Shown: positions 24,102 through 32,496, counted from the first letter of the stretch. The stretch: 64,000 nt of DNA from Faecalicatena_A orotica (GCF_040545875.1 NZ_JBEPMR010000006.1); one strand, 5' to 3'. Program-made: numbers and translations. Notes: generated from the letters alone by a model not told the origin.

Positions 24102-24477
24102 CGGCGGACTTGTCGTTGCGGGAGGCTTGTTTTCATTTATTATCGAGCTGGGGGTGGTCGCGGATTTTGCAGACAGGACCCATACGGCGGAACATATCCT
24201 GCTCTATGAAGACTGTGTGGCCATCGGTGGAATCGCAGGGAATTTGATTTCTGTTTTTCAGATCCATATCCCGAACGGGGCATGGCTGCTTCCCGTGTTT
24301 GGCCTGCTTGCAGGAATATTTGTAGGATGCTGGTCAATGGCGCTGGCGGAAATACTGAATGTTTTTCCAATCTTTGTCAGGAGGCTTAAAATTGTAAGGT
24401 ATATATCTGTTTTTGTAGTTAGTATGGCGTTGGGGAAAGGGCTCGGTTCCCTGCTGTTCTTTTTCAAGGGATGGTAG
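24061..24477 (+). CDS. spoVAB: Stage V sporulation protein AB
   Basis: Polytopic membrane protein of about 138 residues with four hydrophobic segments, starting MWVNQIILAVIGLSGGLVVA. It also has GGIAGNLISVFQI, LPVFGLLAGIFVGCWSMALAEILNVFP and a final glycine-rich helix. The ATG at 24061 is favoured over one at 24028 because it gives the usual family N-terminus and follows GGGAGCAGG. It still overlaps spoVAA by 41 nt. The remaining spoVA genes do not follow here but lie 7 kb away. Confidence 0.9.
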   Translation: MWVNQIILAVIGLSGGLVVAGGLFSFIIELGVVADFADRTHTAEHILLYEDCVAIGGIAGNLISVFQIHIPNGAWLLPVFGLLAGIFVGCWSMALAEILNVFPIFVRRLKIVRYISVFVVSMALGKGLGSLLFFFKGW

Positions 24478-24554
24478 GAACCGATATCAGGCAGGAAATT
24501 GGTAGAATTGCAAGCACAACGTGTTAAATATTCTGAAAAAATACTACAGATATC

Positions 24555-24583
24555 TTGACTTATTTTTGCGGTCAGTGTAATAT
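24555..24583 (+). promoter_or_regulatory. Promoter of the BMP lipoprotein gene
   Basis: TTGACT and TAATAT with a 17-bp spacer. The transcript should begin near 24590. Confidence 0.7.
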
Positions 24584-24598
24584 TTAAATATAGTAATC

Positions 24599-24647
24599 GG
24601 CTATCCAATGAAGGAATATGTTTCTTAAAAGGGTAGCCAGTTTTTTT
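24599..24647 (+). terminator. Leader hairpin with T-tract before the BMP gene (possible attenuator)
   Basis: GGCTATCC (24599-24606) pairs with GGGTAGCC (24631-24638), followed by AG and seven T residues (24641-24647). The ribosome binding site starts right after the T-tract. It lies only about 10 nt after the expected transcription start and before the gene, so it would terminate most transcripts unless overcome. Confidence 0.6.
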
Positions 24648-24662
24648 GTAGGAGGAGAAGAT

Positions 24663-25838
24663 ATGAAAAAGAAGATTTTGAGCGCAATACTGTGCGCGAC
24701 AATGGTCATCGGTATGTTGGCCGGATGTGGTTCCAAACCGGCAGCGGAAGCGGACAAGTCCACAAGTGACGACACAAAGACAGAGAGCACAAAGGGCATC
24801 GCCAAGGAAGACATTAAAGTCGGATTTGTGCATGTATCCGACGCGAGTGACATGGGATATACATACAACCATGACCTTGGGACAAAGGAAATGCAGGAAG
24901 CAATTGGCTTAAGTGATGACCAGATCGTCAATAAGTTCAATGTTCCAGAGGGAGCAGAGTGTGATACTGCTTTAAGGGAACTCGTAGATGCAGGCTGCAA
25001 TATCATCTTTGCAACCAGTTTTGGATTTGAGGATTATGTAAAAGAAGTAGCGGCAGAGTATCCAGACATTCAGTTCTGCCACGCAACAGGATATCAGGCA
25101 AAAGATTCCGGACTTGACAACATGCATAACTATTTCGCATCTATTTATGAAGCACGTTATCTCGCAGGTATCGCAGCAGGTATGAAGACAGAATCCAACA
25201 AGCTCGGATATGTAGCTGCATTCCCGTTTGCAGAGGTTATCAGCGGATACACTGCATTTTATCTTGGCGCAAAGAGTGTGAATCCTGACGTAACTATGGA
25301 TATCATGTATACAAACTCATGGAATGACCCAACTGTTGAGTCACAGGTTGCAAAGGCACTGATCGAGCGCGGATGTGATGTGATTTCCCAGCATTCCGAC
25401 TCTACAGCTCCGGCAACAACAGCAGAAGAGAACGGCGCTTTCCAGGTTGGATATAACAATGACATGATTGAAGCTGCTCCGAAGGCTTCCCTGATTTCTG
25501 CACGTATCGACTGGGGCATCTATGTAACAGAAGCCGTACAGAATTTGATCGACGGAAAAGAGATTCCAGTAGACTGGTGCAAGGGTCTTGCAGACGGCGC
25601 AGTTTATCTGTCACCTCTGAATACCGACATTGCAGCAGAAGGAACCCAGGAAGCGATTGATAAGGCTTCAGACGCACTGAAATCAGGAGAACTCTATGTA
25701 TTTGCAGGACCGCTGAAGGGTACAAGCCCTGACGGCGAGACAATTGAAGTTGCAGATGGCGATCATTACCCTGAGCAGGAAGAAGCATCCGCACCATCCT
25801 GGAGCTACATTATCGAAGGATGCAATGTGGTTGAATAA
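24663..25838 (+). CDS. BMP family nucleoside-binding lipoprotein
   Basis: Substrate-binding lipoprotein of 391 residues for the ABC importer encoded downstream. The signal peptide MKKKILSAILCATMVIGMLAGCGS ends in a lipobox (LAGC). The mature part has BMP/PnrA-family features: VGFVHVSDASDMGYTYNHD, ATSFGFEDYVKEVAAEYP, ARYLAGIAAGMKTESNKLGY and SQHSDSTAPATTAEENG. Family members bind purine or other nucleosides, and the GxxYNHD and ARYLAG blocks fit. ATG 24663 follows GGAGGAG; the longer upstream frame would spoil the signal peptide. A leader hairpin upstream may control it. Confidence 0.92.
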   Translation: MKKKILSAILCATMVIGMLAGCGSKPAAEADKSTSDDTKTESTKGIAKEDIKVGFVHVSDASDMGYTYNHDLGTKEMQEAIGLSDDQIVNKFNVPEGAECDTALRELVDAGCNIIFATSFGFEDYVKEVAAEYPDIQFCHATGYQAKDSGLDNMHNYFASIYEARYLAGIAAGMKTESNKLGYVAAFPFAEVISGYTAFYLGAKSVNPDVTMDIMYTNSWNDPTVESQVAKALIERGCDVISQHSDSTAPATTAEENGAFQVGYNNDMIEAAPKASLISARIDWGIYVTEAVQNLIDGKEIPVDWCKGLADGAVYLSPLNTDIAAEGTQEAIDKASDALKSGELYVFAGPLKGTSPDGETIEVADGDHYPEQEEASAPSWSYIIEGCNVVE

Positions 25839-25873
25839 GTAAAGCTTCAGACTGAGAGAAGTTCAGTTCATTG

Positions 25874-25904
25874 ACAGAGCCGTTGTATGACGGCTCTGTT
25901 TTTA
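25874..25904 (+). terminator. Terminator after the BMP gene
   Basis: ACAGAGCCGT and ACGGCTCTGT (perfect 10-bp stem, 6-nt loop) followed by TTTT. It probably allows more binding protein than transporter to be made. Confidence 0.82.
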
Positions 25905-25907
25905 AAG

Positions 25908-26070
25908 TTACAGGGCCCGCAGCAGGCTAAAACCTTTTCGGGCATCACGTAATATGTACCTTACTGCCCGCAGGGCATGAGTTACGGCATGCCCTTTAGG
26001 GTATACCTTATTCTGCAGCCTGTACTGCAAATCAAGGCATATATTACGGGGTACCTGAATAGGGGGAAGA
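25908..26070. other. Structured intergenic region between the BMP gene and its ABC ATPase gene
   Basis: About 160 bp with several short hairpins: TGCCCGCAGGGCA (25964-25976), GGCATGCCCT with AGGGTATACC around TT, and a more distant imperfect pair CACGTAATATGTACC / GGCATATATTACGGGG. It has the multi-hairpin look of the palindromic elements but lacks their GTTACTGTTC ends, and I find no flanking 8-bp repeat. No coding function is evident. Confidence 0.4.
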
Positions 26071-26091
26071 CATAAGAAGGAGGGTGAAGAT

Positions 26092-27660
26092 TTGGGTGAG
26101 ACTACAGGATATGCGGTTCGTATGCAGCATGTCACTAAAACATTCGGTAAGGTTGTTGCCAACAAGGACATTAACCTGGAATTAAAGGACGGAGAGATTC
26201 TTGCACTTCTCGGAGAGAACGGGAGCGGGAAGACAACATTGATGAATATGCTTTCCGGAATCTATTTCCCGGATCATGGGGAAATTGAAGTGCATGGCAG
26301 GACGGTGACGATCCGTTCCCCGAGGGATGCGTTCGATCTGGGGATCGGTATGATCCATCAGCATTTTAAACTTGTGGATGTACTGACGGCAGCAGAGAAT
26401 ATCGTATTAGGGCTGGACGGAAAGGCTACGGTGAACCGGAAAGAGATTAATAAGAAGGTTAAAGACCTGGCATCCAGATATGGATTCGAGATTGATCCTG
26501 CAAAAAAAGTTTATAATATGGCGGTATCTGAAAAACAGACGGTTGAAATTCTGAAAGTGCTTTACCGGGGGGCGGATATTCTGATTCTGGATGAGCCGAC
26601 GGCGGTTCTGACCCCACAGGAGACGGAAAAACTGTTTGCCGTGCTTCGTAATATGAAGAAAGACGGAAAGTCGATTATTATCATCACACATAAACTATAT
26701 GAGGTGCTTGCGATCTCTGACCGTGTGGCTATCCTGCGGAAAGGGGAATACATAGGTGCAGTGGATACGGAAAAGACCAATCAGGCACAGCTTACTGAGA
26801 TGATGGTCGGCAGGCCGATTAGTCTGGAGATAGAACGTCCTGAAATGGAAGATAAGGTCGAGAGACTGCAGGTGATCGGACTGACCTGCCTGAACGGTGA
26901 CGGGGTGAAGGCGCTGGATAATGTTTCGTTTTCGGCATATGGAGGGGAAATCTTAGGCGTGGCAGGAATCGCGGGAAGCGGGCAGAAGGAGCTCTGTGAG
27001 GCAATTGCCGGCCTGTATCCGACAATCGGAGGTTCTGTCCTGTATACCGGAGAACATGATGGTGAGCCCATCAAAGAGAGAATCTTAGGACTCAGACCGG
27101 ATGAAATCGTAAAAAAGGGAATTTCAATGGCGTTTGTGCCGGAGGACAGGCTTGGTATGGGGCTTGTTGCCGGAATGGATATGACGGATAATGTCATGCT
27201 GCGCAGCTATAAGAACAAAAAGGGGATTTTCACAGACAGGAAGACGCCAAAAGCCCTTGCAGAACAGCTGATCGAGGAGCTTGAGATTGTGACTCCGGGT
27301 GTAGAAACACCGGTGGGAAGACTCTCCGGCGGAAATGTCCAGAAAGTACTGCTCGGGCGGGAGATTGCATTAAGCCCGTCTGTCCTGATTGTAGCGTATC
27401 CGGTCCGCGGACTGGATATCAATTCTTCCTACCGTATTTATGAGCTTCTGAATGAACAGAAGAAAAAAGGAGTTGCGGTTATTTTCATCGGGGAGGACCT
27501 TGATGTGCTGATCGAACTTTCGGACCGCATCATGGTATTGTGCGGCGGAAAAGTGAGCGGAATTGTAGATCCGCGGGAGGTAACGAAAGAGGATATTGGC
27601 CTTATGATGATCCATGTAGATGAGAAAGATACAGAAGAGAAAGAGGAGGTGAACGTATGA
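26092..27660 (+). CDS. Nucleoside ABC transporter ATP-binding protein (double ABC)
   Basis: A 522-residue protein with two ABC cassettes, as in NupA/BmpB-type and sugar importers. Domain 1: Walker A GENGSGKTT, Q-loop GIGMIHQHFKLVD, a signature replaced by MAVSEKQTVEIL, and Walker B ADILILDEPTAVLTP. Domain 2: degenerate P-loop GIAGSGQKE, signature LSGGNVQK, and an atypical Walker B VLIVAYPVRGLD. Such asymmetry is normal for the family. It starts with TTG after AAGGAGGGTGAAG; this is the only start that keeps the full N-terminal strand. It overlaps the first permease by 4 nt. Confidence 0.9.
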   Translation: MGETTGYAVRMQHVTKTFGKVVANKDINLELKDGEILALLGENGSGKTTLMNMLSGIYFPDHGEIEVHGRTVTIRSPRDAFDLGIGMIHQHFKLVDVLTAAENIVLGLDGKATVNRKEINKKVKDLASRYGFEIDPAKKVYNMAVSEKQTVEILKVLYRGADILILDEPTAVLTPQETEKLFAVLRNMKKDGKSIIIITHKLYEVLAISDRVAILRKGEYIGAVDTEKTNQAQLTEMMVGRPISLEIERPEMEDKVERLQVIGLTCLNGDGVKALDNVSFSAYGGEILGVAGIAGSGQKELCEAIAGLYPTIGGSVLYTGEHDGEPIKERILGLRPDEIVKKGISMAFVPEDRLGMGLVAGMDMTDNVMLRSYKNKKGIFTDRKTPKALAEQLIEELEIVTPGVETPVGRLSGGNVQKVLLGREIALSPSVLIVAYPVRGLDINSSYRIYELLNEQKKKGVAVIFIGEDLDVLIELSDRIMVLCGGKVSGIVDPREVTKEDIGLMMIHVDEKDTEEKEEVNV

Positions 27661-28754
27661 GCAGACATTCAATGCAGGCCAAAGAGCCTCTGATCCGTAT
27701 GGTAAAAAGAGACGCGATTTCCCAACAGAAGGCGTGGGGGATCCGGGCGGCTGCGTTCATACTTTCCCTGATTACCGGGGGACTCCTGATATTCGTCCTT
27801 GGACACAATCCGCTCGCTGTTTATAAGGCGATGGTTGTCGGGTCATGGGGGTCCAGGACGGTTATACATGAGACTGTAAAATTAGCGGTCCCGCTTTTGA
27901 TTACTGCGATTGGAATTTCATTTGCCTTTAAGATGAAATTCTGGAATATCGGTGCTGAAGGACAGATTCTTGTAGGTGCGGTGGCAGCAGGCGCGTTCGG
28001 ATTGTTTACTGCACATATCTTCCCGAAGCTGCCGCTGGTTATCCTTATGATGCTTGCAGGTATGGTGGCGGGCGGCCTGTACGGGCTTCTTCCGGCAGTC
28101 TGCAAGGCAAAATGGGGGACGAATGAGACACTGTTTACCCTGATGCTCAATTATATTGCGCTGGCATTCATCAAATATCTGATGAACGGACCGTGGAAGG
28201 CGCCGGGAAGCAGTTTCCCGAAAATTGCCATGCTGGTGCCGGGGGCAAGGCTCAGTAAGGTGCTGGGGGTTCACTGGGGCTGGATTCTGGCACTGATCCT
28301 TGTTGTTGTGTCATGGATTTACTTTAATAAGACGAAACAGGGATATGAGATTGCTGTTGTAGGTGAAAGTAACAATACCGCGCGTTATGCCGGCATCAAT
28401 GTCAGCAGAGTGTTCAAACGGACGATGTTCCTGTCCGGTGCGCTCTGTGGACTGGTGGGAATGCTGCAGTTTGCCGGCGCCGATTATACGATAACAGAGG
28501 GAACAGCAGGCGGTGTCGGATTTACAGCCATCACTGTTGCATGGCTTGCAAAAATGAATCCATACGGAATGCTGATCGTATCTGTGTTTATAGCGATGCT
28601 TGAGAGAGGCTCCAATACCATCCAGACAAACTTCAAGATACCTGCATCTGCATCTGACCTGCTGATTGGTATCATACTGTTTTTCATGCTGGGATGTGAG
28701 TTCTTCATAACCTACAGGCTGATTTTCAGAGGAAAGGAGGAACATCATGCTTAG
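27657..28754 (+). CDS. Nucleoside ABC transporter permease 1
   Basis: Integral membrane subunit (365 residues, about 10 helices) of the BMP-type importer, BPD_transp_2 family. The family loop FWNIGAEGQILVGAVAAGAFGL is present, as are RAVGES-like VVGESNNTARYAGINV and LSGALCGLVGMLQFAGADYT. It overlaps the ATPase gene (ATGA) and the second permease (8 nt), so all three are one translational unit. It pairs with the next gene to form the heterodimeric channel. Confidence 0.92.
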   Translation: MSRHSMQAKEPLIRMVKRDAISQQKAWGIRAAAFILSLITGGLLIFVLGHNPLAVYKAMVVGSWGSRTVIHETVKLAVPLLITAIGISFAFKMKFWNIGAEGQILVGAVAAGAFGLFTAHIFPKLPLVILMMLAGMVAGGLYGLLPAVCKAKWGTNETLFTLMLNYIALAFIKYLMNGPWKAPGSSFPKIAMLVPGARLSKVLGVHWGWILALILVVVSWIYFNKTKQGYEIAVVGESNNTARYAGINVSRVFKRTMFLSGALCGLVGMLQFAGADYTITEGTAGGVGFTAITVAWLAKMNPYGMLIVSVFIAMLERGSNTIQTNFKIPASASDLLIGIILFFMLGCEFFITYRLIFRGKEEHHA

Positions 28755-29739
28755 TACATTAAATAGTTTGTTTATTGCCGCCGTGCTGGCCGGGACCCCG
28801 CTGCTTCTAGGGGCACTCGGAGAGATCCTTACAGAGAAATCCGGTAACTTAAACCTTGGTGTGGAAGGTATGATGTTCATGGGCGCCATTACCGGACTTG
28901 CCGGTTCCTACTATTATGAACAGGCAGTTACGAAATCCGGAGGTACGCCAAACGGGGCAGTGTCTGCGGTCCTCGCCCTTCTCGTATCTTTTATAGCGGG
29001 TTCGTTCGGTGCATTGATTTACAGCTTCCTCACAATTTCGCTGAGGGCGAATCAGAACGTAACCGGACTGACACTGACCATTTTTGGTACAGGTTTTGGA
29101 AACTTCTTCGGAGAATATATCGGTCAAAAGGCAGGCGGATATGTAACGGTTAGCGGCGTTACAAAGGATGCATTTTCAAAGCTCCATATTCCGGTTTTAT
29201 CGGATATTCCGGTTTTAGGGAAATTATTGTTCCAGTATAACTGGCTCGTATATTTCGCGATCATTCTTGCTGTTGTAATGGCATGGTTCTTTAATAAATC
29301 GCGGGTAGGTCTGAATCTGCGTGCGATTGGGGAGGACCCGGCAACCGCGGATGCGGCAGGAATTAATATCACGAAATATAAATATATTGCAACGATCGTG
29401 GGCGGTGGAATCTGCGGGATCGGCGGTATGTACATGAGTATGGTAACAACAAAAGGTGTATGGGTGCACGGATGCGTAAGCGGATACGGCTGGCTGGCGG
29501 TTGCGCTGGTTATCTTCGCAACATGGAGTCCTGCAAGAGGCATACTTGTCGCGCTGATATTCGGCGGACTTACAATTATGCGCATGTATATTAAGATACC
29601 GGGGCTTCCTGCACAGATATACGATATGGCCCCCTATGTGGCAACGATTATCGTGCTTGTCGTAACGAGCATGAGACAGAGTAAAGAGCATGCACAGCCA
29701 AAGAGCTGCGGATTAAACTACTTCCGTGAAGAGAGATAG
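28747..29739 (+). CDS. Nucleoside ABC transporter permease 2
   Basis: Second membrane subunit, 330 residues, about 8-9 helices, same family. It shows PLLLGALGEILTEKSGNLNLGVEGMMFMGAI (the NLGVEG loop), SLRANQNVTGLTLTIFGTG, LRAIGEDPATADAAGINI and AVALVIFATWSPARG. The C-terminal tail is charged and cytoplasmic. It closes the importer operon. Substrate is inferred from the BMP binding protein upstream. Confidence 0.92.
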   Translation: MLSTLNSLFIAAVLAGTPLLLGALGEILTEKSGNLNLGVEGMMFMGAITGLAGSYYYEQAVTKSGGTPNGAVSAVLALLVSFIAGSFGALIYSFLTISLRANQNVTGLTLTIFGTGFGNFFGEYIGQKAGGYVTVSGVTKDAFSKLHIPVLSDIPVLGKLLFQYNWLVYFAIILAVVMAWFFNKSRVGLNLRAIGEDPATADAAGINITKYKYIATIVGGGICGIGGMYMSMVTTKGVWVHGCVSGYGWLAVALVIFATWSPARGILVALIFGGLTIMRMYIKIPGLPAQIYDMAPYVATIIVLVVTSMRQSKEHAQPKSCGLNYFREER

Positions 29740-29781
29740 GAAGCAGGATGATTAAATTTGCATAAAGAGAAAGAATTGATT

Positions 29782-29810
29782 AGGGAGCTGCGGGGTTTTC
29801 GCAGCTCCCT
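29782..29810 (+). terminator. Hairpin after the nucleoside importer operon
   Basis: AGGGAGCTGCG and CGCAGCTCCCT form an 11-bp stem around GGGTTTT. No clear T-tract follows, so termination efficiency is uncertain. Confidence 0.6.
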
Positions 29811-29947
29811 AGTCGTTACTGAACGTATCTCAGAAGAGATATCCGGTGTAATTGATTTGAGAATACAAATGACTTTTTAACGGAAGTGTGGTAAAATTTA
29901 GATAGGTATTTCAATACACAAGATAATGTGATTATTAGGAGATTATT

Positions 29948-30703
29948 ATGCAGGAGATAAGTGAGTTTGAGGTAAAAAGCAGTATCATTGGCGGATATAA
30001 TAAAAAACAGATGGATGCTTACATTCAGGAGCTTCAGGGTATGATTGAGGAGCTCCAGAAGGAAGCGGAGGAAGAACGGATTGAGAAGGAAAAGCTGAAC
30101 CAGAAGATTGTGAAGGCAGAGAACTGCTATAAGAACCTCTGGGAACGGAGTAAGGGGCAGGATGAGGTGATTAAGGCTCAGGAAAAGACGATCCGCCAGC
30201 AGGAGGAGAATATCAAGCGCAGAGAAGCGCAGATTAAGACCCAGGAGGGAACGATCAGAAACTGGGAAGCGCAGGTGAAAGCCCAGAAAGAGACGATCAG
30301 CAATTGTGAGGCTCAGATAAAGAATCAGGAAGAGACAATCAATAATTGGGAGGAACAGGTCAGGGTCCAGAAAGAAACGATCAGTAACTGTGAGGCTCAG
30401 ATTAGAAATCAGGAAGAGACGATCAGCAACTGTGAGGCGCAGATTAGAAATCAGGAAGAGACGATCAGAAACTGGGAAGCACAGATGAAAGTACAGGAAG
30501 AAAGTTTAAAAAGCCGGGATGAGCAGATCACTGCACAGGAAGGCATCATGAAACGTCTGGAAAGCAGGATGAATAAGATGCTTCAGGAAGTGGAAGGTCT
30601 GAAGGTTCAGGACAGTGGCGAACATGTCAAGAAGATCGAAAAGCTGATTAAGAAGCAGCTCAGAAAAGCCGGCGGAAAGAAAGGCAGTAAGATCAAAGAA
30701 TGA
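29948..30703 (+). CDS. DivIVA-like coiled-coil protein with 14-residue repeats
   Basis: A 251-residue, almost wholly helical protein. The N-terminus (EFEVKSSIIGGYNKKQMDAY) resembles the DivIVA membrane-curvature domain, where a short strand and GY precede the coil. Residues about 75-203 are a tandem array with a 14-residue period, core I-x-N-[W/C]-E-A-Q-I-x-x-Q-E-E-T. Trp106, Cys120, Trp134, Cys148, Cys162 and Trp176 occupy one repeat position. The C-terminal 30 residues are strongly basic (KKIEKLIKKQLRKAGGKKGS). No membrane span is present. The stop overlaps the next gene's ATG (ATGA), linking it to a signal peptidase-like protein. Function is unknown; a cytoskeletal or polar scaffold is plausible. 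Confidence 0.7.
   Translation: MQEISEFEVKSSIIGGYNKKQMDAYIQELQGMIEELQKEAEEERIEKEKLNQKIVKAENCYKNLWERSKGQDEVIKAQEKTIRQQEENIKRREAQIKTQEGTIRNWEAQVKAQKETISNCEAQIKNQEETINNWEEQVRVQKETISNCEAQIRNQEETISNCEAQIRNQEETIRNWEAQMKVQEESLKSRDEQITAQEGIMKRLESRMNKMLQEVEGLKVQDSGEHVKKIEKLIKKQLRKAGGKKGSKIKE
30170..30556 (+). repeat. 42-bp coding tandem repeats
   Basis: About nine imperfect copies of a 42-bp unit encode the 14-residue coiled-coil repeat. Adjacent units such as those around 30385-30470 are nearly identical (AGGAAGAGACGATCAG recurs), so repeat number is likely to vary between strains. Confidence 0.85.
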
Positions 30704-31230
30704 AAGAGGAACGGTTGGACCCGGTGCCAGAAGAAATTCCATCGCCGGAAGAGTTATTTCATACAGAATCGCAGGATGACTACATTATAGTGCCTGAGAA
30801 AAAGAGGAAGCCGGTTCCCCGTTTCAGGGCCGTAAGACGTTTTTCGGCAGGATTTCTGCTGATTCTCGTTCTTGTTGTCGTAGTTCTGCTGAATCTGGAC
30901 AAAGTTGGGATCACTTACTATTATATGGAATCAACCAGCATGGAGCATGTGATACCAAAGGGCAGCTTCTTGTTTGTATATAAAACAAAAGCAGAGAATT
31001 TGAAAGTGAAGGATATGATTACATTTCATAACAGCGAAGACATTTCAGTCACACATGTCATCGTCGAAGTGGTTCCGGATTATGATGAATATGGTCCGGG
31101 ATTCAGGACAAAAGGGACGGAGAATGTAGAGTGGGACGAGGATACTGTATCATACGGGGACATATGCGGAAAAGTCGTGTTCCACATTCCCTATATCGGG
31201 AAATGGCTTTCTGTGTGGAGAAACAGGTGA
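30700..31230 (+). CDS. Signal peptidase I, SipW/S26B-like
   Basis: Membrane serine protease of 176 residues. A long acidic and basic cytoplasmic N-terminus (1-48) precedes a TM helix (about 49-67, GFLLILVLVVVVLL). The catalytic Ser is in STSMEHVIPKGSFLFV, and the conserved His in SVTHVIVEV takes the place of the bacterial lysine, as in the ER/SipW type. FRTKGTENVEWDEDTV and GKVVFHIPYIG are later family blocks. It is coupled to the coiled-coil gene by a 4-nt overlap. SipW-type enzymes often process a few dedicated substrates; none is encoded nearby, so its target is unknown. Confidence 0.82.
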   Translation: MKEERLDPVPEEIPSPEELFHTESQDDYIIVPEKKRKPVPRFRAVRRFSAGFLLILVLVVVVLLNLDKVGITYYYMESTSMEHVIPKGSFLFVYKTKAENLKVKDMITFHNSEDISVTHVIVEVVPDYDEYGPGFRTKGTENVEWDEDTVSYGDICGKVVFHIPYIGKWLSVWRNR

Positions 31231-31236
31231 TAAAAA

Positions 31237-31276
31237 AGAACAGCTGCAGCCAGATATTTTCCGGTGCAGCTGTTCT
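31237..31276. terminator. Terminator after the signal peptidase gene
   Basis: AGAACAGCTGCA and TGCAGCTGTTCT form a perfect 12-bp stem with a 16-nt loop, between convergent genes. Confidence 0.8.
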
Positions 31277-31308
31277 CTTGATTTCATAGGGATTAATTGT
31301 TTCAAATA

Positions 31309-31767
31309 TCAGAGCAGTTTATAAATCCAGTAAACGAATCCCAGAATCCAGCTCGTAAATATTCCATACAGGATAACAGGTCCGGCGATTGTAAAAATTT
31401 TGCATCCGATTCCGAAAACCTGTCCTTCTTTTTTATACTCTATAGCAGGAGAGGCAACCGAATTCGCGAATCCCGTGATAGGAACCAGCGCGCCTGCACC
31501 ACCCCATTTTGCAATCTTCGGATAGAGATTAATACCGGTCAGAATAACACTAAGCAGGACGAGGAGCATAGAAGTCCAGCCGCTGCATTCATCTTTAGAC
31601 AGGTTCTGCAGTTCACAGTAATTATAGATAAACTGACCTATCGTACAGATGATTCCCCCGGTAATAAAGGCTTTTGCCATATCCACATAAACATTATGGA
31701 CAGGGGTCTTCTGCTTCACATACTGTTCATACTGCTTTTCCTGTTTCATCTTTTCAACCTTATCCAT
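31309..31767 (-). CDS. spoVAC: Stage V sporulation protein AC
   Basis: Membrane subunit of the SpoVA dipicolinate channel, 152 residues. A polar N-terminus (MDKVEKMKQEKQYEQYVKQK) is followed by four hydrophobic helices with the family blocks KAFITGGIICTIGQFI, GWTSMLLVLLSVILTG, GGAGALVPITGFANSVASPAIEYKKEG and GCKIFTIAGPVI. Start follows AAAGGAG. It is unusual here in being on the opposite strand from spoVAD-spoVAE and separated from them by a regulator/ABC cassette; normally spoVAC-VAD-VAE are contiguous. A sigma-G-type promoter lies directly upstream. Confidence 0.93.
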   Translation of the reverse strand: MDKVEKMKQEKQYEQYVKQKTPVHNVYVDMAKAFITGGIICTIGQFIYNYCELQNLSKDECSGWTSMLLVLLSVILTGINLYPKIAKWGGAGALVPITGFANSVASPAIEYKKEGQVFGIGCKIFTIAGPVILYGIFTSWILGFVYWIYKLL

Positions 31768-31799
31768 AACAAAATCTCCTTTAAATTCGTGATTACGGA

Positions 31800-31829
31800 T
31801 AGTATCTGGAAAAGAAGAAAAAATATACC
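31800..31829 (-). promoter_or_regulatory. Sigma-G-type promoter of spoVAC
   Basis: On the minus strand GGTATA (31829-31824) and GATACTA (31806-31800) are separated by 17 bp. The -10 box is identical to that of the spoVAA promoter. Confidence 0.62.
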
Positions 31830-31842
31830 ACAGAAAAGTATT

Positions 31843-32496
31843 TTATAAGGTTTTGTCAAAGCATTTTATGGAAATTATATAACTGGCAAGCAGGATCAGG
31901 ATATCAAAGCAACAGGCAATTATGAATATCCATGCTGTATTTAATGAAGAAATCTGTGCAAGAATCCCTGTCTTAACACCGGTAAATAGAAAAAGCACAT
32001 ATCCCGCACCCACCGCTATGACTGTAATTAAATATATAATTGCACTGGCGTTGAATCCTGTTGTAAAACTGACGAGCAGGTTAACAGCAGTCATGAAAAT
32101 CCCGACCAGCCAGCCACCTGCTATGAAAAGAAGATAAGTAACCCAGGAAATCCCACCTTTTATAAAGTGATGGCATACTGCGAACAAAACCATCTCCGCA
32201 ACATAAAATAACTGGTTAAATAAGGCGGACAGGAATCTTCCTTTCACAAGGTCTTTTTTACTATACGGCAGAAGCCTTGCCGCCCTCATCCCTTTATAAT
32301 TGGAATCAATCTCCTTCATCGTATTAGGAAGACCTGACATATTGATCGGGGCGAGGAGCAAAAAGAATGTGAGCGCACCGTATGCATTTTTGAAAAATAA
32401 GAGGAAGAAGAAAAAGTATACTGCTTCCATAATATAGGACATCTTGCCCAGCCTTCTAAAGGATATTAATAAATCCCGGTGTATTAATCCTGTCAT
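31843..32496 (-). CDS. ABC-2 type transporter permease
   Basis: A 217-residue integral membrane protein with about six helices, encoded last in a GntR-ATPase-permease cassette. Recognisable stretches are AVYFFFFLLFFKNAYGALTFF, KDLVKGRFLSALFNQLFY and VNLLVSFTTGFNASAIIYLI. It overlaps the ATPase gene by 4 nt (ATGA), so the two are co-translated. It resembles ABC-2 permeases linked to YtrA-type regulators, which respond to cell-envelope stress in Bacillus. The substrate is unknown. It sits between the two halves of the spoVA cluster. Confidence 0.8.
   Translation of the reverse strand: MTGLIHRDLLISFRRLGKMSYIMEAVYFFFFLLFFKNAYGALTFFLLLAPINMSGLPNTMKEIDSNYKGMRAARLLPYSKKDLVKGRFLSALFNQLFYVAEMVLFAVCHHFIKGGISWVTYLLFIAGGWLVGIFMTAVNLLVSFTTGFNASAIIYLITVIAVGAGYVLFLFTGVKTGILAQISSLNTAWIFIIACCFDILILLASYIISIKCFDKTL

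Noticed and set aside
24480..24660. Purine riboswitch upstream of the nucleoside importer
   Set aside because: The conserved purine aptamer elements are absent and the leader is too short.
26092..27660. Degenerate second ATP site of the double ABC protein as evidence of gene decay
   Set aside because: Asymmetric ATP sites are normal in this importer family.
29814..29850. GTTACTGAACG as an element end
   Set aside because: No inverted partner nearby; it simply follows the terminator hairpin.
30170..30556. Regular 42-bp repeats, considered as a CRISPR-like array
   Set aside because: The repeats are contiguous, in frame, without unique spacers, and encode a coiled coil.
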